NCBI RefSeq assembly: GCF_015706575.1
Contig: NW_024037056.1
Coordinates: forward strand, 14,149,176 to 14,213,175
Length of the DNA: 64,000 bases
Source: Patiria miniata
Taxonomy: Eukaryota > Echinodermata > Asteroidea > Valvatida > Asterinidae
Reading direction: 5' to 3'
The position numbers were made by a program, and so were the translations under genes. Of this stretch, positions 38,460 to 49,350 are shown in pieces (the stretch's first letter is position 1; the number at the start of each line of letters is the position of its first letter). A model generated the notes under the pieces. It saw nothing but the letters and a program-made list of their open reading frames with translations, made no database searches and was not told where the DNA came from.

Positions 38460-39293
38460 ATGGCCAGCATTGACTCCGCACCCCAGCCCGTTCGGATGTT
38501 CCTGTGGACCGTACCCCGCTCAGTCTCCACGGCCTTCGAACGATGCATGAGCGGTCTAGGCAACGTAGCCCTAGTCCACGAGCCCTACACCACGGCCTAC
38601 TACTTTGGTCCCGATCGCAAGTTCCTCAACACCCCGTTCCTACCGGTCGAGCACGACTACTCCTACGCCAAAGTCAAGGCCATGATGGAAGCCGAGTTTT
38701 ACGAGAAGGATTACGTCTTCGGCAAAGACCACGCCTACTCCTTGGACGAACGCTACGACTCGATACCAGATGGGTTCATCCATACGATTCTTATTCGAGA
38801 CCCTGCCAGGGCGTTGGCCTCGTTTTATGATGTCTGCAACATGCCGATTTTGAGATACTACAGCATCTTGAAACATGTCCTACCAGAAGGCTACGCATTC
38901 AAGCAACTCTACGATCTCTACGAGCATCTAAAGAGCACCACGGACCGGGAGCCAGTGATCTTAGACTCCGACGATCTGCTCAGATACCCGGAGCAGATGA
39001 TCCGCCGCTACTGCGAGGCGATTGGGGTTCCTTTTAACACCAGCATGCTGGATTGGGATCCACAGGTCAACGTGACTCAGTCCTGGGCTAGTAGTCTCAA
39101 GCTCATGCAGCATATCGGAGTTTACGAGAAGGCACTCAAGAGCACCAGTTTTAACGTTCGTCATCAGCCCAAGCAGGTTGACGTGCTCTCACTGCCTGCC
39201 GAGTACCAGCACGCTATCAAAGTCTCGCAGCCGTTCTACGATAAACTGTACGAGAAGAGACTAATTCCGGAAGACAGAGAGACAGAAGTCTAA
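38460..39293 (+). CDS. P-loop sulfotransferase-like protein, single coding exon
   Basis: An uninterrupted 277-aa frame. A splice acceptor (gttttacag) 45 bases before the ATG implies an upstream noncoding exon. The N-terminal block FLWTVPRSVSTAFERCM (residues 14-30) fits the 5'-phosphosulfate loop that binds the sulfate donor PAPS, and LIRDPARALASFYDV (111-125) fits the 3'-phosphate site, with R113 and S121. There is no signal peptide or membrane segment, so the protein looks cytosolic. Its style is that of the broad bacterial/plant/marine-invertebrate sulfotransferase-like family sometimes named after branched-chain aminotransferase-like proteins, not SULT1 or the Golgi enzymes nearby. The substrate is unknown. 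AATAAA at 39602-39607 and 39609-39614 are likely 3' signals. Confidence 0.85.
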   Translation: MASIDSAPQPVRMFLWTVPRSVSTAFERCMSGLGNVALVHEPYTTAYYFGPDRKFLNTPFLPVEHDYSYAKVKAMMEAEFYEKDYVFGKDHAYSLDERYDSIPDGFIHTILIRDPARALASFYDVCNMPILRYYSILKHVLPEGYAFKQLYDLYEHLKSTTDREPVILDSDDLLRYPEQMIRRYCEAIGVPFNTSMLDWDPQVNVTQSWASSLKLMQHIGVYEKALKSTSFNVRHQPKQVDVLSLPAEYQHAIKVSQPFYDKLYEKRLIPEDRETEV

Positions 39294-39601
39294 GTTAATT
39301 ACAGTAAGGGTGAAAAATAACAAATTGAGCTTGCACTGATTCCAAACTCCATGATATCTTTATCAAATTAAAGAACAGCTTGACTTGGAAAAGAGCAGCT
39401 CCCTACAAAAACTTGCAAAGTTTTAAAACATTATTGTCGTGGACAAGATTTTACTAAAAGCAACTTGGCTTTGTGACGTCCTAACAAGTTATTGAAGTGC
39501 CCCATAAAGCCTTAGAAAATTTTGCCTCCCGATAACCAGAACAGTCAGTTCAAAAACCTAAAATGTATTCCTTTCAAGGTTTCCAGGAAATCTTTCTGTA
39601 A

Positions 39602-39614
39602 AATAAACAATAAA
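39602..39614 (+). promoter_or_regulatory. Paired polyadenylation signals
   Basis: Two overlapping-range AATAAA hexamers about 310 bases after the sulfotransferase-like stop. From 39620 to 40950 I see only AT-rich spacer with a C/T run near 39850. Confidence 0.55.
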
Positions 39615-40996
39615 AGTGCGATTGTATCAATTGTAAATTTAGGGTGAGTTAATTTCTGCAATGAAGATATTGTAATTGATCAGTGAATCGAAGAAAATAG
39701 CTTGACTAATTAACCTGAGTAAATAAATGACGGATAATTTATCAAGACATATTTATTATGTTGATTTACCAACAAAATTACTTATTTATTAAAATAATAT
39801 TAGCAATTGGCAAAGATATTTAAAGCTGCTATATCGCAGGGTTGCCTGCCCCCCCCCCTTTTTTTTTTTTTAGGTATTTTGTGATATGTCCTTCATTTAC
39901 CTGAAAAGAAAACACAATTTGATTTCTGTGACATGCCTACAATAGAAGGCCCTCGAAATCGACCATTTACAATCAGGTTACTATTTATTTATTGCTTTAC
40001 TTTTGTACAAGTGCTTTCAATTGGCTTATTATAAGAACTGTGAGTTTTGTAATTGAAAAATACAACTGTATCTCACGGCAATCTGTATGACGACCATCAG
40101 TGGTCTGAAGACAAAACCGAGCTGCAAAAATTCTTGGTGTTAAATTGACATTATTTATTTAAAAAACAACCCATAGTTTTGGTAGTGCTTGAAGTATATG
40201 ACGACTGTCAGTATTTTATATTGTTCATTACAAGAGACTGAATGATGAGCATGATATATTTCATTGTTAATGCCTCTATTATGTATACATGCATGTATAT
40301 ATGACGCACTTTTCTGGTTGCGTCCGTTAATCCGCGTTAAAACTTGCAGATATTAGTTTGCATATGTTGATTATTAATTCAAATACCGCGCGGTGGTTGT
40401 TTCATAAAATTATTTCTTTTCATCTTCAAATTGTGAATTATTATTTACATTATTTAAATTGATATTATACAATTCTACACTGAGCAAGTTGCATTATGTT
40501 TATTGTTGGCGCTCTCTTAGGTAAATATTCTGAAATAAAGGAAAAGCGCTGAACCATTCAGTTATTTTGCAGGAAAAACTCTGGAGAATTTGCTTTTTTT
40601 AATATCGATGAATTTAACCTTTGGTCAGAAACTTCGGGACGCATATAAATTCAACTGAAGACCCGGCGAAAATATTGATGCAGTGACGTTATGATATGGC
40701 TCCCTCTGTTGATCTTGCCAGAAAAAAAGGGAGGAAAAATCGCCTATGACTATGATGGGGCCAAAAGAATCAACATTAATTTAAAAAAAAACGCTTGCTT
40801 ATGATCACTACATAACTGAACGCAATTAATTTCAGTTAAAGACGGAAAAATACCCCCTCCAACAAAAACAGAAAACGGCCCTTACTGTTCAAGTTGAATC
40901 ATGATCAGACATGGTACAAGTCTAGGTTTCTTCTTCTTTTTTGCGATTTGAATGGCTCTTGAGGGCGCTGTGCAATTTGTGGGAAATGAGCTGAAA

Positions 40997-43037
40997 ATGG
41001 CGCTGGAGTCGTGTCTAAAAATCACGAGAAATATCACGGGATTCCTCACGGGTAGCAGTCAGAAGGTAACTCCACCATATTATCACTCATATTAAGACAA
41101 CTCTTTGATTATATTCGTTGATTGACATCCTGAAAAAAGGCATAAGTTACTTCAAGAACGCCTCTTTTTGATCGTCACTACCTACGATCGTACGACTACG
41201 AGCGAAAACCACACATTCGCTATGATTACTAATAGTAATACTGGCTGCATATGGCATGTATCAATTGTATGGGCGCGGGTGCATATCGAAACACATTGAC
41301 TCTAGTTGCAAGTCATTAGTCAAGTTTTCGCACTGTATTTTCCCTTGAAACAAAAATCCTCCAAACCACACATTAGCAAAAGAAAAATGTTCCCTTCCCA
41401 TCCTCTTCAGGCATGCAACTTTTCCTTGGATCAGCTGATTTCCCGGGTTTTTTTCCTTCCCATGGGCCATGTGTGCTTGCCATTCATGCCATTGAAAATA
41501 GAAAAAAAGCACTGTACAAAAAAAACTACAAAGTCTTAGAATTAATTGAATTTCGTCTTTTTGTGATTTCCAAGTTGCATGCCTGCCTCTTTGTCCTCTT
41601 TCTTAAGTTTCATCAGCTTTAATAAAAGAAAGCAAATAATTCAGCTGAACTTAAGAAAGCTATCTGTCATCGTGTTGATAATTCTTCATCAGTGTATCTG
41701 AACTTCTTTCGCTTCTTCTTTTTTTCTCTGTAGCACTCGCTGCTTCCAGTCAGGACATACTATGCCGACTGGAGAATGTTAAGAGACGTCAAGCGACGCC
41801 GATTGTTCAAAGAGTATGGAGTTGAGAGAAGGAGGATCAACTGCATACGGAAGAACACCATCCTGCCAGATGAACTCAAGGTAAGTTTGACTGAGAAATG
41901 ATACCCCACCCCTCCCCCTTCCCCAAAAAGGTTGACTGCTAAATTATCAAATTATCTGTAGTCCTTGTTACATGTAGTCCCTCCCCCTACTGTGACAGTT
42001 CACACTTACAGTTCAGCACAAAGTTGTTGAACCTTCCTTTCTACTAAACAAGTTTGAAACAGCTCTCAATGTTTTGATGAATTAAGGCAAAATAAAAAAA
42101 AAACATGTTTAGCGTCCTGCCTCTTTGACAAAAAGGAAGGAGGAGGCCCTTTTTTTTTTTTTTTTTTTCTTTTCAAAATGGCCGCCCGACACATTTTTCA
42201 AGACAACGCGGCCGGGCTATTTTTCAAGATGATTACCAGCTTTTTTCAAAATGGCCGCCACTTGGACTCAGGAAATGACATATTGGCTTCTTATGGGCAA
42301 GATGCAACAGAAAATGAGACCAAAATGATGTAACTATGCAGAACCGAACATCTCTTCTGCGCAATTGCACCATATTTAAAAAAAAAAAAAAGAAAAAAAA
42401 AAGGAGGCGGCCTCTAAAAAGGAAGCGGGCGGGGACGCTAAACATGTTTTTTTTTTTACTTTGCCTAATGGGTATCTATCAAAACACAAGGTTTGCTGAT
42501 TGATCAATAAATTGATCATTTATTAAATGATTGATGAACGTTTACCCAAGTTGACTAGAGTGTATTTTAGATATTAAACTATGGATGAGTATATGGCAAA
42601 GTTGAAGTAAATGACTATATTTAAAGTAATATGATTTTCATTATCTTTATCTTAAAACAACATTGTTATTACAAGTAAGAATGCAGTTTTAGGAGTGTTT
42701 GAGTATGCGAACGTTTAACCATTTGCGTTTGGCTTGCCAGTAAATAAACTCAAAATGGCGCCCCCTAGAGACAGGGTATGACCATATTGGCTTGAACTCA
42801 TTAATACCGCCTTATTTCTAATACCGCTAATACAGCTAATTTCCTCTTGTTCAGGAAATAGCTGACCGCGAGATCGCAGCCCTCCCGCGAGACAGTTCCT
42901 GGGTCCGACAGCGAGATCGCTGTGCCATTACCTCGCGGCCTCGCTCCGTCATCCCCCGCTGGCGGCTCAGCCGAATCATGTGGCGACAAATCGCCGACGC
43001 TAACCACATGTCTGGAGTACAGCGAGCGACGTGGTAG
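40997..43037 (+). CDS. MRPS14: Mitochondrial ribosomal protein uS14m (MRPS14)
   Basis: A component of the small subunit of the mitochondrial ribosome, near the decoding head. Exons 40997-41065, 41734-41880 and 42855-43037, all phase 0, give 132 aa (human protein 128). Diagnostic blocks are [55 protein letters not shown] and [10 protein letters not shown], ending SGVQRATW exactly as in vertebrates. The first 23 residues are basic and hydroxylated ([10 protein letters not shown]), consistent with a mitochondrial targeting leader. A second in-frame ATG lies 45 bases upstream at 40952 and would add an acidic leader, so the start is uncertain. Intron 2 carries a MITE. Confidence 0.95.
42086..42465. 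mobile_element. GGCAAAAT-ended MITE, TAA target duplication
   Basis: Inverted ends: ggcaaaataaaaaaaaaaca followed by tgtttagcgtcc, and the complement ggacgctaaacatg with a T run to tactttgcc. TAA flanks at 42083-42085 and 42466-42468. Inside are three near-repeats of tttttcaaaatggccgcc or tttttcaagac type. In MRPS14 intron 2. Confidence 0.85.
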
Positions 43038-43169
43038 TGGACTGTATAGATAAGACGACTTTTTGGAACGTTTCTTGGTTGGTTCTGCTGCTAGCTCAAA
43101 CTTCTTTGAAAAGAAAATCATAGATGGCAGTGCTATTCATAACCACCACCACCTATCAACAAAGCACAG

Positions 43170-43446
43170 TTAACCCTCCTGCTATTTAAACAGTCACAGA
43201 CAGTCAAAATGTCCATCCGCTTCCCCTGCTATACTTTTAACACAGACCAGTCACCAGCAGTCAGATCATATGTCAAGCAAGCGCTGTGACTAGTCAAACT
43301 CAATCAACAGACCATGAACAGACAAAGCAGGCAAGTGGTGGGCACAGCTGTCTTATCAATCACCAACAGTCAAAGCATAGCTGTATCAAGTTACATAAAC
43401 AGTCACAGCCAGTCAGTCCTACTTTGTGTAGGCTGGGATTTCTTAA
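43170..43446 (+). mobile_element. TTAA-bounded MITE, TTAACCCTCCTGC family
   Basis: Bounded by TTAA at both ends (43170 and 43443). Begins ttaaccctcctgctat and ends gtaggctgggatttcttaa. A copy in the opposite orientation is at 61690-61946. Internal (cagtcacagacagtcaaaa) units are shared. It is in or after the MRPS14 3' UTR. Confidence 0.75.
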
Positions 43447-44197
43447 GTTGATTGATTTTGACTGAAAGGACTACACAAATGTACTTGGCACCAAATGTAT
43501 GTTTGCGTAGGAGGGTAAATCTTGATTGATTCTCGATGATGATTCTCATCTCTTTTTCTTCAAGGAAATTCTCCCGTTTCCCTCCCCAACCCCTGGGCCC
43601 GAACTCCAGTCTTTTTCTCATCTGGTCTCCCTTAAAAACCAGCTTGAAAGTCTGCAGATATTCAACATCCTGCGATCTTAATTTATGATTTAGTTTAATG
43701 GTTTCATTAAATAGATTTTGTAAAACCTGGGAACGAAAATTGATTTTCACCATAAGAAATAAAAGAACATGTGTGAATTGTGTGACTTCGAGAATGAGTT
43801 AAGTTTTTTTTATGTCATCCATAACCATTTTTGGTATGATCGTATCCAGTGATGTACAAAGGGAAATGAAAGTAAAGTTTTCTTCTCATGTAAAGAAAAT
43901 ACTTGAAAAACAGATTGAATTGTTTTATTTTGTAAAGAAACAGAATACACAATGTGTCTCTTTCTGTCAAAAAAATGTACGTGTACATGTACATCTGCTG
44001 TGAAATATCTAAATACTTTTTACAAAGCATAAATCAAAGGGGCTACTTTAAGTTTAACATTATATTTGTAATGACTACAAGTGTCTCTTACAAACATGCA
44101 ACGAGTTTACGAACATGTAATAACTTAAGTACAAAACATGGACTACACGTTTTCAGTTATTTACATGATTACTGTTTATATTCGAAAACTTTTTTTC

Positions 44198-44203
44198 AAT
44201 AAA
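44198..44203 (+). promoter_or_regulatory. Candidate MRPS14 polyadenylation signal
   Basis: AATAAA followed by gttttagtggtt, about 1.16 kb after the stop. An earlier AATAAA at 43758-43763 would also serve. 43447-44590 otherwise shows no coding sequence. Confidence 0.35.
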
Positions 44204-44592
44204 GTTTTAGTGGTTACCTAAAATCCAAAGCAAATAGGCTTGAAACTTCAGCCGTTTCAAAACTTAAATTGCAGTCAAATTGCACATGACTTATCAAATG
44301 TCACTGCAATGATTTATGTCACCAGTTTTTCCTTGAACCATGCTGAAAAATGCACGTACCCGCAGAATGAGTCATACCCTTGCGATCTTGTCAGTTGCGA
44401 ACTTTTCGGCTCGATCGACCTTGAGTAGTTTGCCCGCGTGAACTTTTACCGTCGACGCTAGATGACCTTTAAAATATAAGTTATCTGATAGTTCAGAGTG
44501 CGTCTTACTACAAACGACTTGAAACGAGATAATGTTGTTGTTTTTTTAGAGATGAAAGTCTGCATTCTTCATGATTAACCTACGAAGTTTGG

Positions 44593-46985
44593 TCACAAAA
44601 AGTCAGGTTTTGAGTATCCGAAGAGCTCGAAGTCTAACTCATAGAGTTCCCACAGTCTCTTCAGCGTTGCTTTTGGTACCTGACTGAAATAATCATCGTA
44701 GGTTTTAGAACTATTGGTCGGGTGACTGTTCGCTTTGGCGGGGAACGACACCTGGTCCTGCAGATCTAAAGACGTCAGCATGTATCTAGCGTCGTCGTTT
44801 ATGGTCTCCAGTTTGCCGAAGTAGTCGTACTTGACTTTACAGGGCGAGCACATCTTGTAGATCTCCTGCCAGTGATCGTCGAAACCCGCCCTCTCTGTCG
44901 GGTTGGTCAAGTACGTCATCCACTCGTGCCACGTGATGTTCTCGCCGGTTTGAAGTTCCCGCGCGGTGGCGCCCTTGCGGTAGGTCTTCATAATACGCTT
45001 GGCAAAACCCTGGAAATACGGCTCCTTCCTGTACATTTTAATGTCCGCAAATTTGTTCTTGTAGGCCGATAGGATGCGAAGGAAGGGCTGGCGAGCGTAC
45101 ATGAACTTCGTGTACGTCTTGAGTCGGATTTTCTGCTCGGCTGGCGTGAGGGCGCTCAGTCTCTTCATTCCGTTCTTGAAGTGAGCCTCGTTCGATGAGA
45201 TGCCTACAGTTCCTTTACGTAGACCGGAGAGTACCATCAACACTCTCTTCCAGTTGCTGCATCCGACCTAGTACCGTAAAGAAGAAAGGTTAAGCACAAA
45301 CTGAAACTAGCAAATTCTACATTGCTCTCTAGAGTTGTAATAACGGAATTCCATGGGAGACAGACAAACCTTTGAAACCCTGTCAAAGATTTGGACATCG
45401 GGGAAATATTTTCTGGAATTTGCAGGTCGCTATACCTGATACCGATGGCCACAAAGGGTCATCAAGGCTGTGACTACATGCACAAAAAGAAATGAGGACG
45501 CAAATTAAAGAGAAAGTAAAGGAATCTATTGATAATTCACTTGCACTGTTGAAAGTTGTCAAACGGGGAAAGCAAGATCTTGGCAAGGAGTTTCTCAATG
45601 AGGCAGTACGGGCAAAGAGACCTGTCTACTTTTCTACAAACGCATTGAGGTGACTTGAGTCCACCCTACGAACTTGAGGGGCATGAGGGCAAACATTAGC
45701 GGAACACGGGCAGGGAACATTTTTCCGCTTTCGTGTGCGTGCGTAAAGTGGTTTTAAAGCAGTCTGACAAACCTTCGGCACAAAACAGTAGAGGATCTTG
45801 TGTTTTTCGTGGACGTAGATGTGGCGGAGTGTCTCCATGTTGAGGCTTCCTTGCGACAGTTTCGCGTGCTTGCTGCAGGCCTGGTCAAGATGGCTGCGTC
45901 GCTCCATCTGAATCGCCTCTTGTTGCTCCATAAATCCGTTGGGTTCAAATTCTTTGTTGAAGGCCTCCTATTTGGAAGAAAAATGGTTTGAACAAGAAAT
46001 GTTGACGATAAAAGGAGCTAATCGTTTCGCAAGGCACTACATGGACATGGTTAGTTACATTCGGTAAGGCCGAGTTGCAATTTTCGTATAACAGGCCTAC
46101 ATGTATAATTCCTAACTATAGGCGGATGGATCATTGAACGTTCTTGCCTTTGAATCTTGTCCGCCATTTTGTTTTCCCTTCTCCTGCGCCAGGGACTCGT
46201 TGTGCGCCTGCGCGGGACCGGGGACGTCATCAGCTGCACTGGGTGGTTTTTTGACCTGCAAAATATTGTCTTTCATCCAAGGAAAGTCCTCGTATTGCCG
46301 GATGCTTTTAGGCCGGTTGAGATTGACTGGAGCTGAAACAAAAATTGAAGTAGATTCAACACCAAAAAGGGGCACTTGCTTAAAATAGGGGCACCTTCCG
46401 TCGGTGTGAAAGTGGAGGAAAAGAATATGGTCCCGTTCATTTCGCTTAAACCTATATGACGTGAAAATTAATGATGAATACGTTGTCCATCTTGCTCTTT
46501 TGTGGGTTTTAATTTCACCTTGTTATGTAGAGAGACTGTTGCTTTTGATGACCACTTCAGTGAACATTTTATTCACGTGAAGAGCATTAATTTTTAGAGG
46601 TGTCTGTGTTCCATATTGAGAGGGGGCACTATTTTAATGTTGCGAGCGGACCAGGTACCGTGTGCGTTTGAGGGGCAGTTTTGTTTTCATCTCGAGAGGG
46701 CAAATTTATAACCGTGAGAGGGGCACTTTTGTTGGCCTGGGAAAGTCGGAGGGGGGGGGGGAGGGCACTTCCCCCCCCCCCCCCTCCCCGGTTCCGCCGC
46801 CACTGGTGAAAGGTGAATTGAAAAAACTCCTGATTCGAATGTCCATTCTACTCACCGTCGAATTCAAATTGTGTGACGGCATAAAACGTCAGGTAGACGA
46901 AACAAAGCAGTAGGAAGAGTTGAGGGAACCAGTGTCTGCACAGACGCCACGCCCATCGACGGGGGAGGAGCTGAACCAGAGACAT
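44593..46985 (-). CDS. Golgi carbohydrate sulfotransferase (chondroitin/HNK-1 type), copy 1
   Basis: Type II Golgi enzyme of the CHST8-14 family, which transfers sulfate from PAPS to chondroitin, dermatan or glucuronyl glycans. Coding exons, 5' to 3' on the minus strand: 46985-46856, 46332-46256, 45967-45773 and 45267-44593; 358 aa. Residues 22-41 (PQLFLLLCFVYLTFYAVTQF) are the signal anchor, after a basic cytosolic tail. The 5'-phosphosulfate site is CFVPKVGCSNWKRVL (about 130-144), split by the last intron between PK and VG. The 3'-phosphate site is RQPFLRILSAYKNKF (193-207). The HW...MCSPC motif and the YxxxGKLET block follow. Exon 2 could run to 46148 using a GC donor (aag|gcaaga), which also keeps frame. 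A sister gene lies 2.4 kb upstream. Which acceptor sugar it uses cannot be told. Confidence 0.9.
46620..46808. mobile_element. Possible hAT-like MITE fragment in CHST copy 1 intron 1
   Basis: G-rich and C-rich runs (gggggggggggg, cccccccccccccc) end in ggttccgccgccactgg, the complement of a CAGTGGCGGCGGAACC-type hAT end. Several gaggggcacttttg-like motifs precede it. I cannot find the other end or a target duplication. Confidence 0.35.
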
Positions 46986-46999
46986 CGTCCTACAAACGG

Positions 47000-49350
47000 C
47001 AAGAGATGCATAACTTAAGCCAAAGGCATACTATTCCACGGATTAGGACATTAAGTGCTCAAAACGATGCAAAAGAAGATCAGGCCAACTCGACTCACTT
47101 TTTAGCCAGCAAATTTCTCCAAAACTGTCATTGCGGGAAAGAAGAGGTCCTGAGTATTTCACCAACCAAGTTTGAAGACTCAATTCAATTTTAAAGGAGA
47201 CTTTTCTAGAAAATTTGGCAGTGGCTTGCACAGGAGAGGGAAGTCAAGTGATTACAAAATGGGGCTAAAGACTAGACTTCTACATGTCCATCTATGGACA
47301 AACTGTTTGACAAGAGTGACTTCTTCATTTATTGTCATTAGTCAGGTGCCTGACTATGGAGAAATGTGTAGAAATAGTGACCTAGTACCCGACATCCTCG
47401 ATATTTCTTTTGGCACAGTCGACTGACAGTTGATTGATGCAGTACTGAAGGGTTGTTGGACTGGTTGTTCTAGATGTCAGTCTATTTTCTTGTTTTTGCA
47501 TGTTTTTAATACCTTTAGTTTTGGGACTCTCATACACAGTATTGAGAGTCGCAAATTTTCGGACTTACTATTCTATAAATGTGGGTTTTCTAACTTCATG
47601 TAGGATGCAGCAGAAAGAGTCTGACGCATCCAGTACATCTGGTTCCTTGACTCTCTATTCATTTTTTCTACGCCGGGTCATTCTACCTGATTGGTTTGTA
47701 GTTTTGTTTTAAAGACACGTGACTATCTTGTTGGCGCGCCATATTTTATTTCTTTGCTTCCAATCTTTGGACGTCAAACTTGGATGGATGGTGAAGTATT
47801 TGGGACCTCATCTTCACCTTGTGGAAATCTCGGGAAATCTCGTTGGCTAAGGACTAAAGTGCGAGTAAATTTGTTCTCGTTTTATTTTGCATGTTTGTAT
47901 GCTACACTTGAGATTTTAATTTAGATTTTTAGGTACATTTTGACACCACATTGTGGGTGATAAAAGTTTATGGAGGGTCAAATCAGAAATCTTTTAGAAA
48001 GCCATTTTCTAATGTTATTCCTACCTCCATGATTTCATGTCTTTCTTTCACTCACAAGTTTGTTTATGTTTCTCAAAATTGAGATTAAAACATGACATTC
48101 TATCTTTGTTGATATAGTTGCTAATTTGACCATGTAGTGCTAGTTCCACGCCCTATGCATAAATAATATACACTATACACATGCTGTTTTCTATCATCAT
48201 CGTACAACATGCCAGACGATATTTGTCGCTACTACCATTGCACAACTTAATGTCAAAAACCAGGGTCATCTTACCCGAGGAAGATGTTTCAAAAGTGCTA
48301 AAGAGCAGAAGATCCTTCTCGCATCCTCGCGAAAAGTTACCCCAAAAACATCCGCAGCTTTTCACGAGAAACTGTCATTACCGTGATGACTCGGAATGCC
48401 ACGCCGTCTGTTTGATCAAATCTCCCGTCTATAGTGTCTCCCGATGAGACGGTGAGAGGTCGTCCCACGTAACGGACTTTGGGCAACTATTCTCCCAACA
48501 TCCATTTATGTAATCTTCTATTGTGCACACACACTGGTAAGAAGATCAGTCTATAGGCTCATGCAAATCTCTTTTGTTATGGTGATCAGCATCAGTTGCT
48601 TAGGACGTCCCTGAGTGTGGCCACATTAAAATTTAGTCCTGTTTACGGGGTGCTAAATATGGATGAGGCACAAGATTTTTGCTGTACACACTTATACATT
48701 TTAGCAATGCAGCCATGCAAATCGAAGTTGGTCGATATGTTGGAGCAGTTTTTGTTGTTGATGCATTTTATAATAATTTATCAAGAACGAGTTACCAAAA
48801 GTAAACAAACGAACGAACACTGTTTTCACTGGTTGCAATCTCCATTGCTTTATTTTGTTAAACTGAGGGCGCTGTTTTGATGTTGCCTGACAATGTGGCG
48901 TATGGAAATTATTAGTAATTGAAAATGTCATCATTGTCCGGATGCCATGAGTGTAGCATGAGAGGTTGTATGGAAAATCGAATTAAATTAAAACCAGAAC
49001 ATTGATTCCGATTGTTTTTGTCACCAGTGGAAATTGAGTTATTGCACATACCCAATGCGTGGATTTCGATTGTGTGTTTAAAAACACAAAGGGTAAAACT
49101 AAACGAAAAATAAACGCAAATAAATTGTACAAACTTCACTTTTTTTATGTATACGTGTTAAAGAGAATTCCTCGTTTTAAATCAAATTAAATTAAATGCA
49201 CCGTAAATGAATTTCAATCGAAGACACTCAGCTGACTGATATAATAATAATCAAAAAGCAACGAGTTGTTTGATTGTTTTCTAATTATAATCATTCTAAT
49301 CTTCCCCTCTCACTAAGACTTGAAAAGAGGCTAACTTGTACTCCACAACG
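47000..49350. other. Spacer between the two carbohydrate sulfotransferase genes
   Basis: AT-rich with no exon-like frame. The promoter and any noncoding exon of copy 1 (minus strand) should lie in the first part; an actcac near 47093 could be a minus-strand donor but is weak. The last part must hold the 3' UTR of copy 2. Confidence 0.4.

Noticed and set aside
38093-38563. 156-codon minus-strand frame over the sulfotransferase start
   Set aside because: It is antisense to a clear coding exon and continues into repeat-bearing spacer.
47000-49350. A gene between the two carbohydrate sulfotransferases
   Set aside because: Only short frames (up to about 94 codons) without splice-site or homology support.
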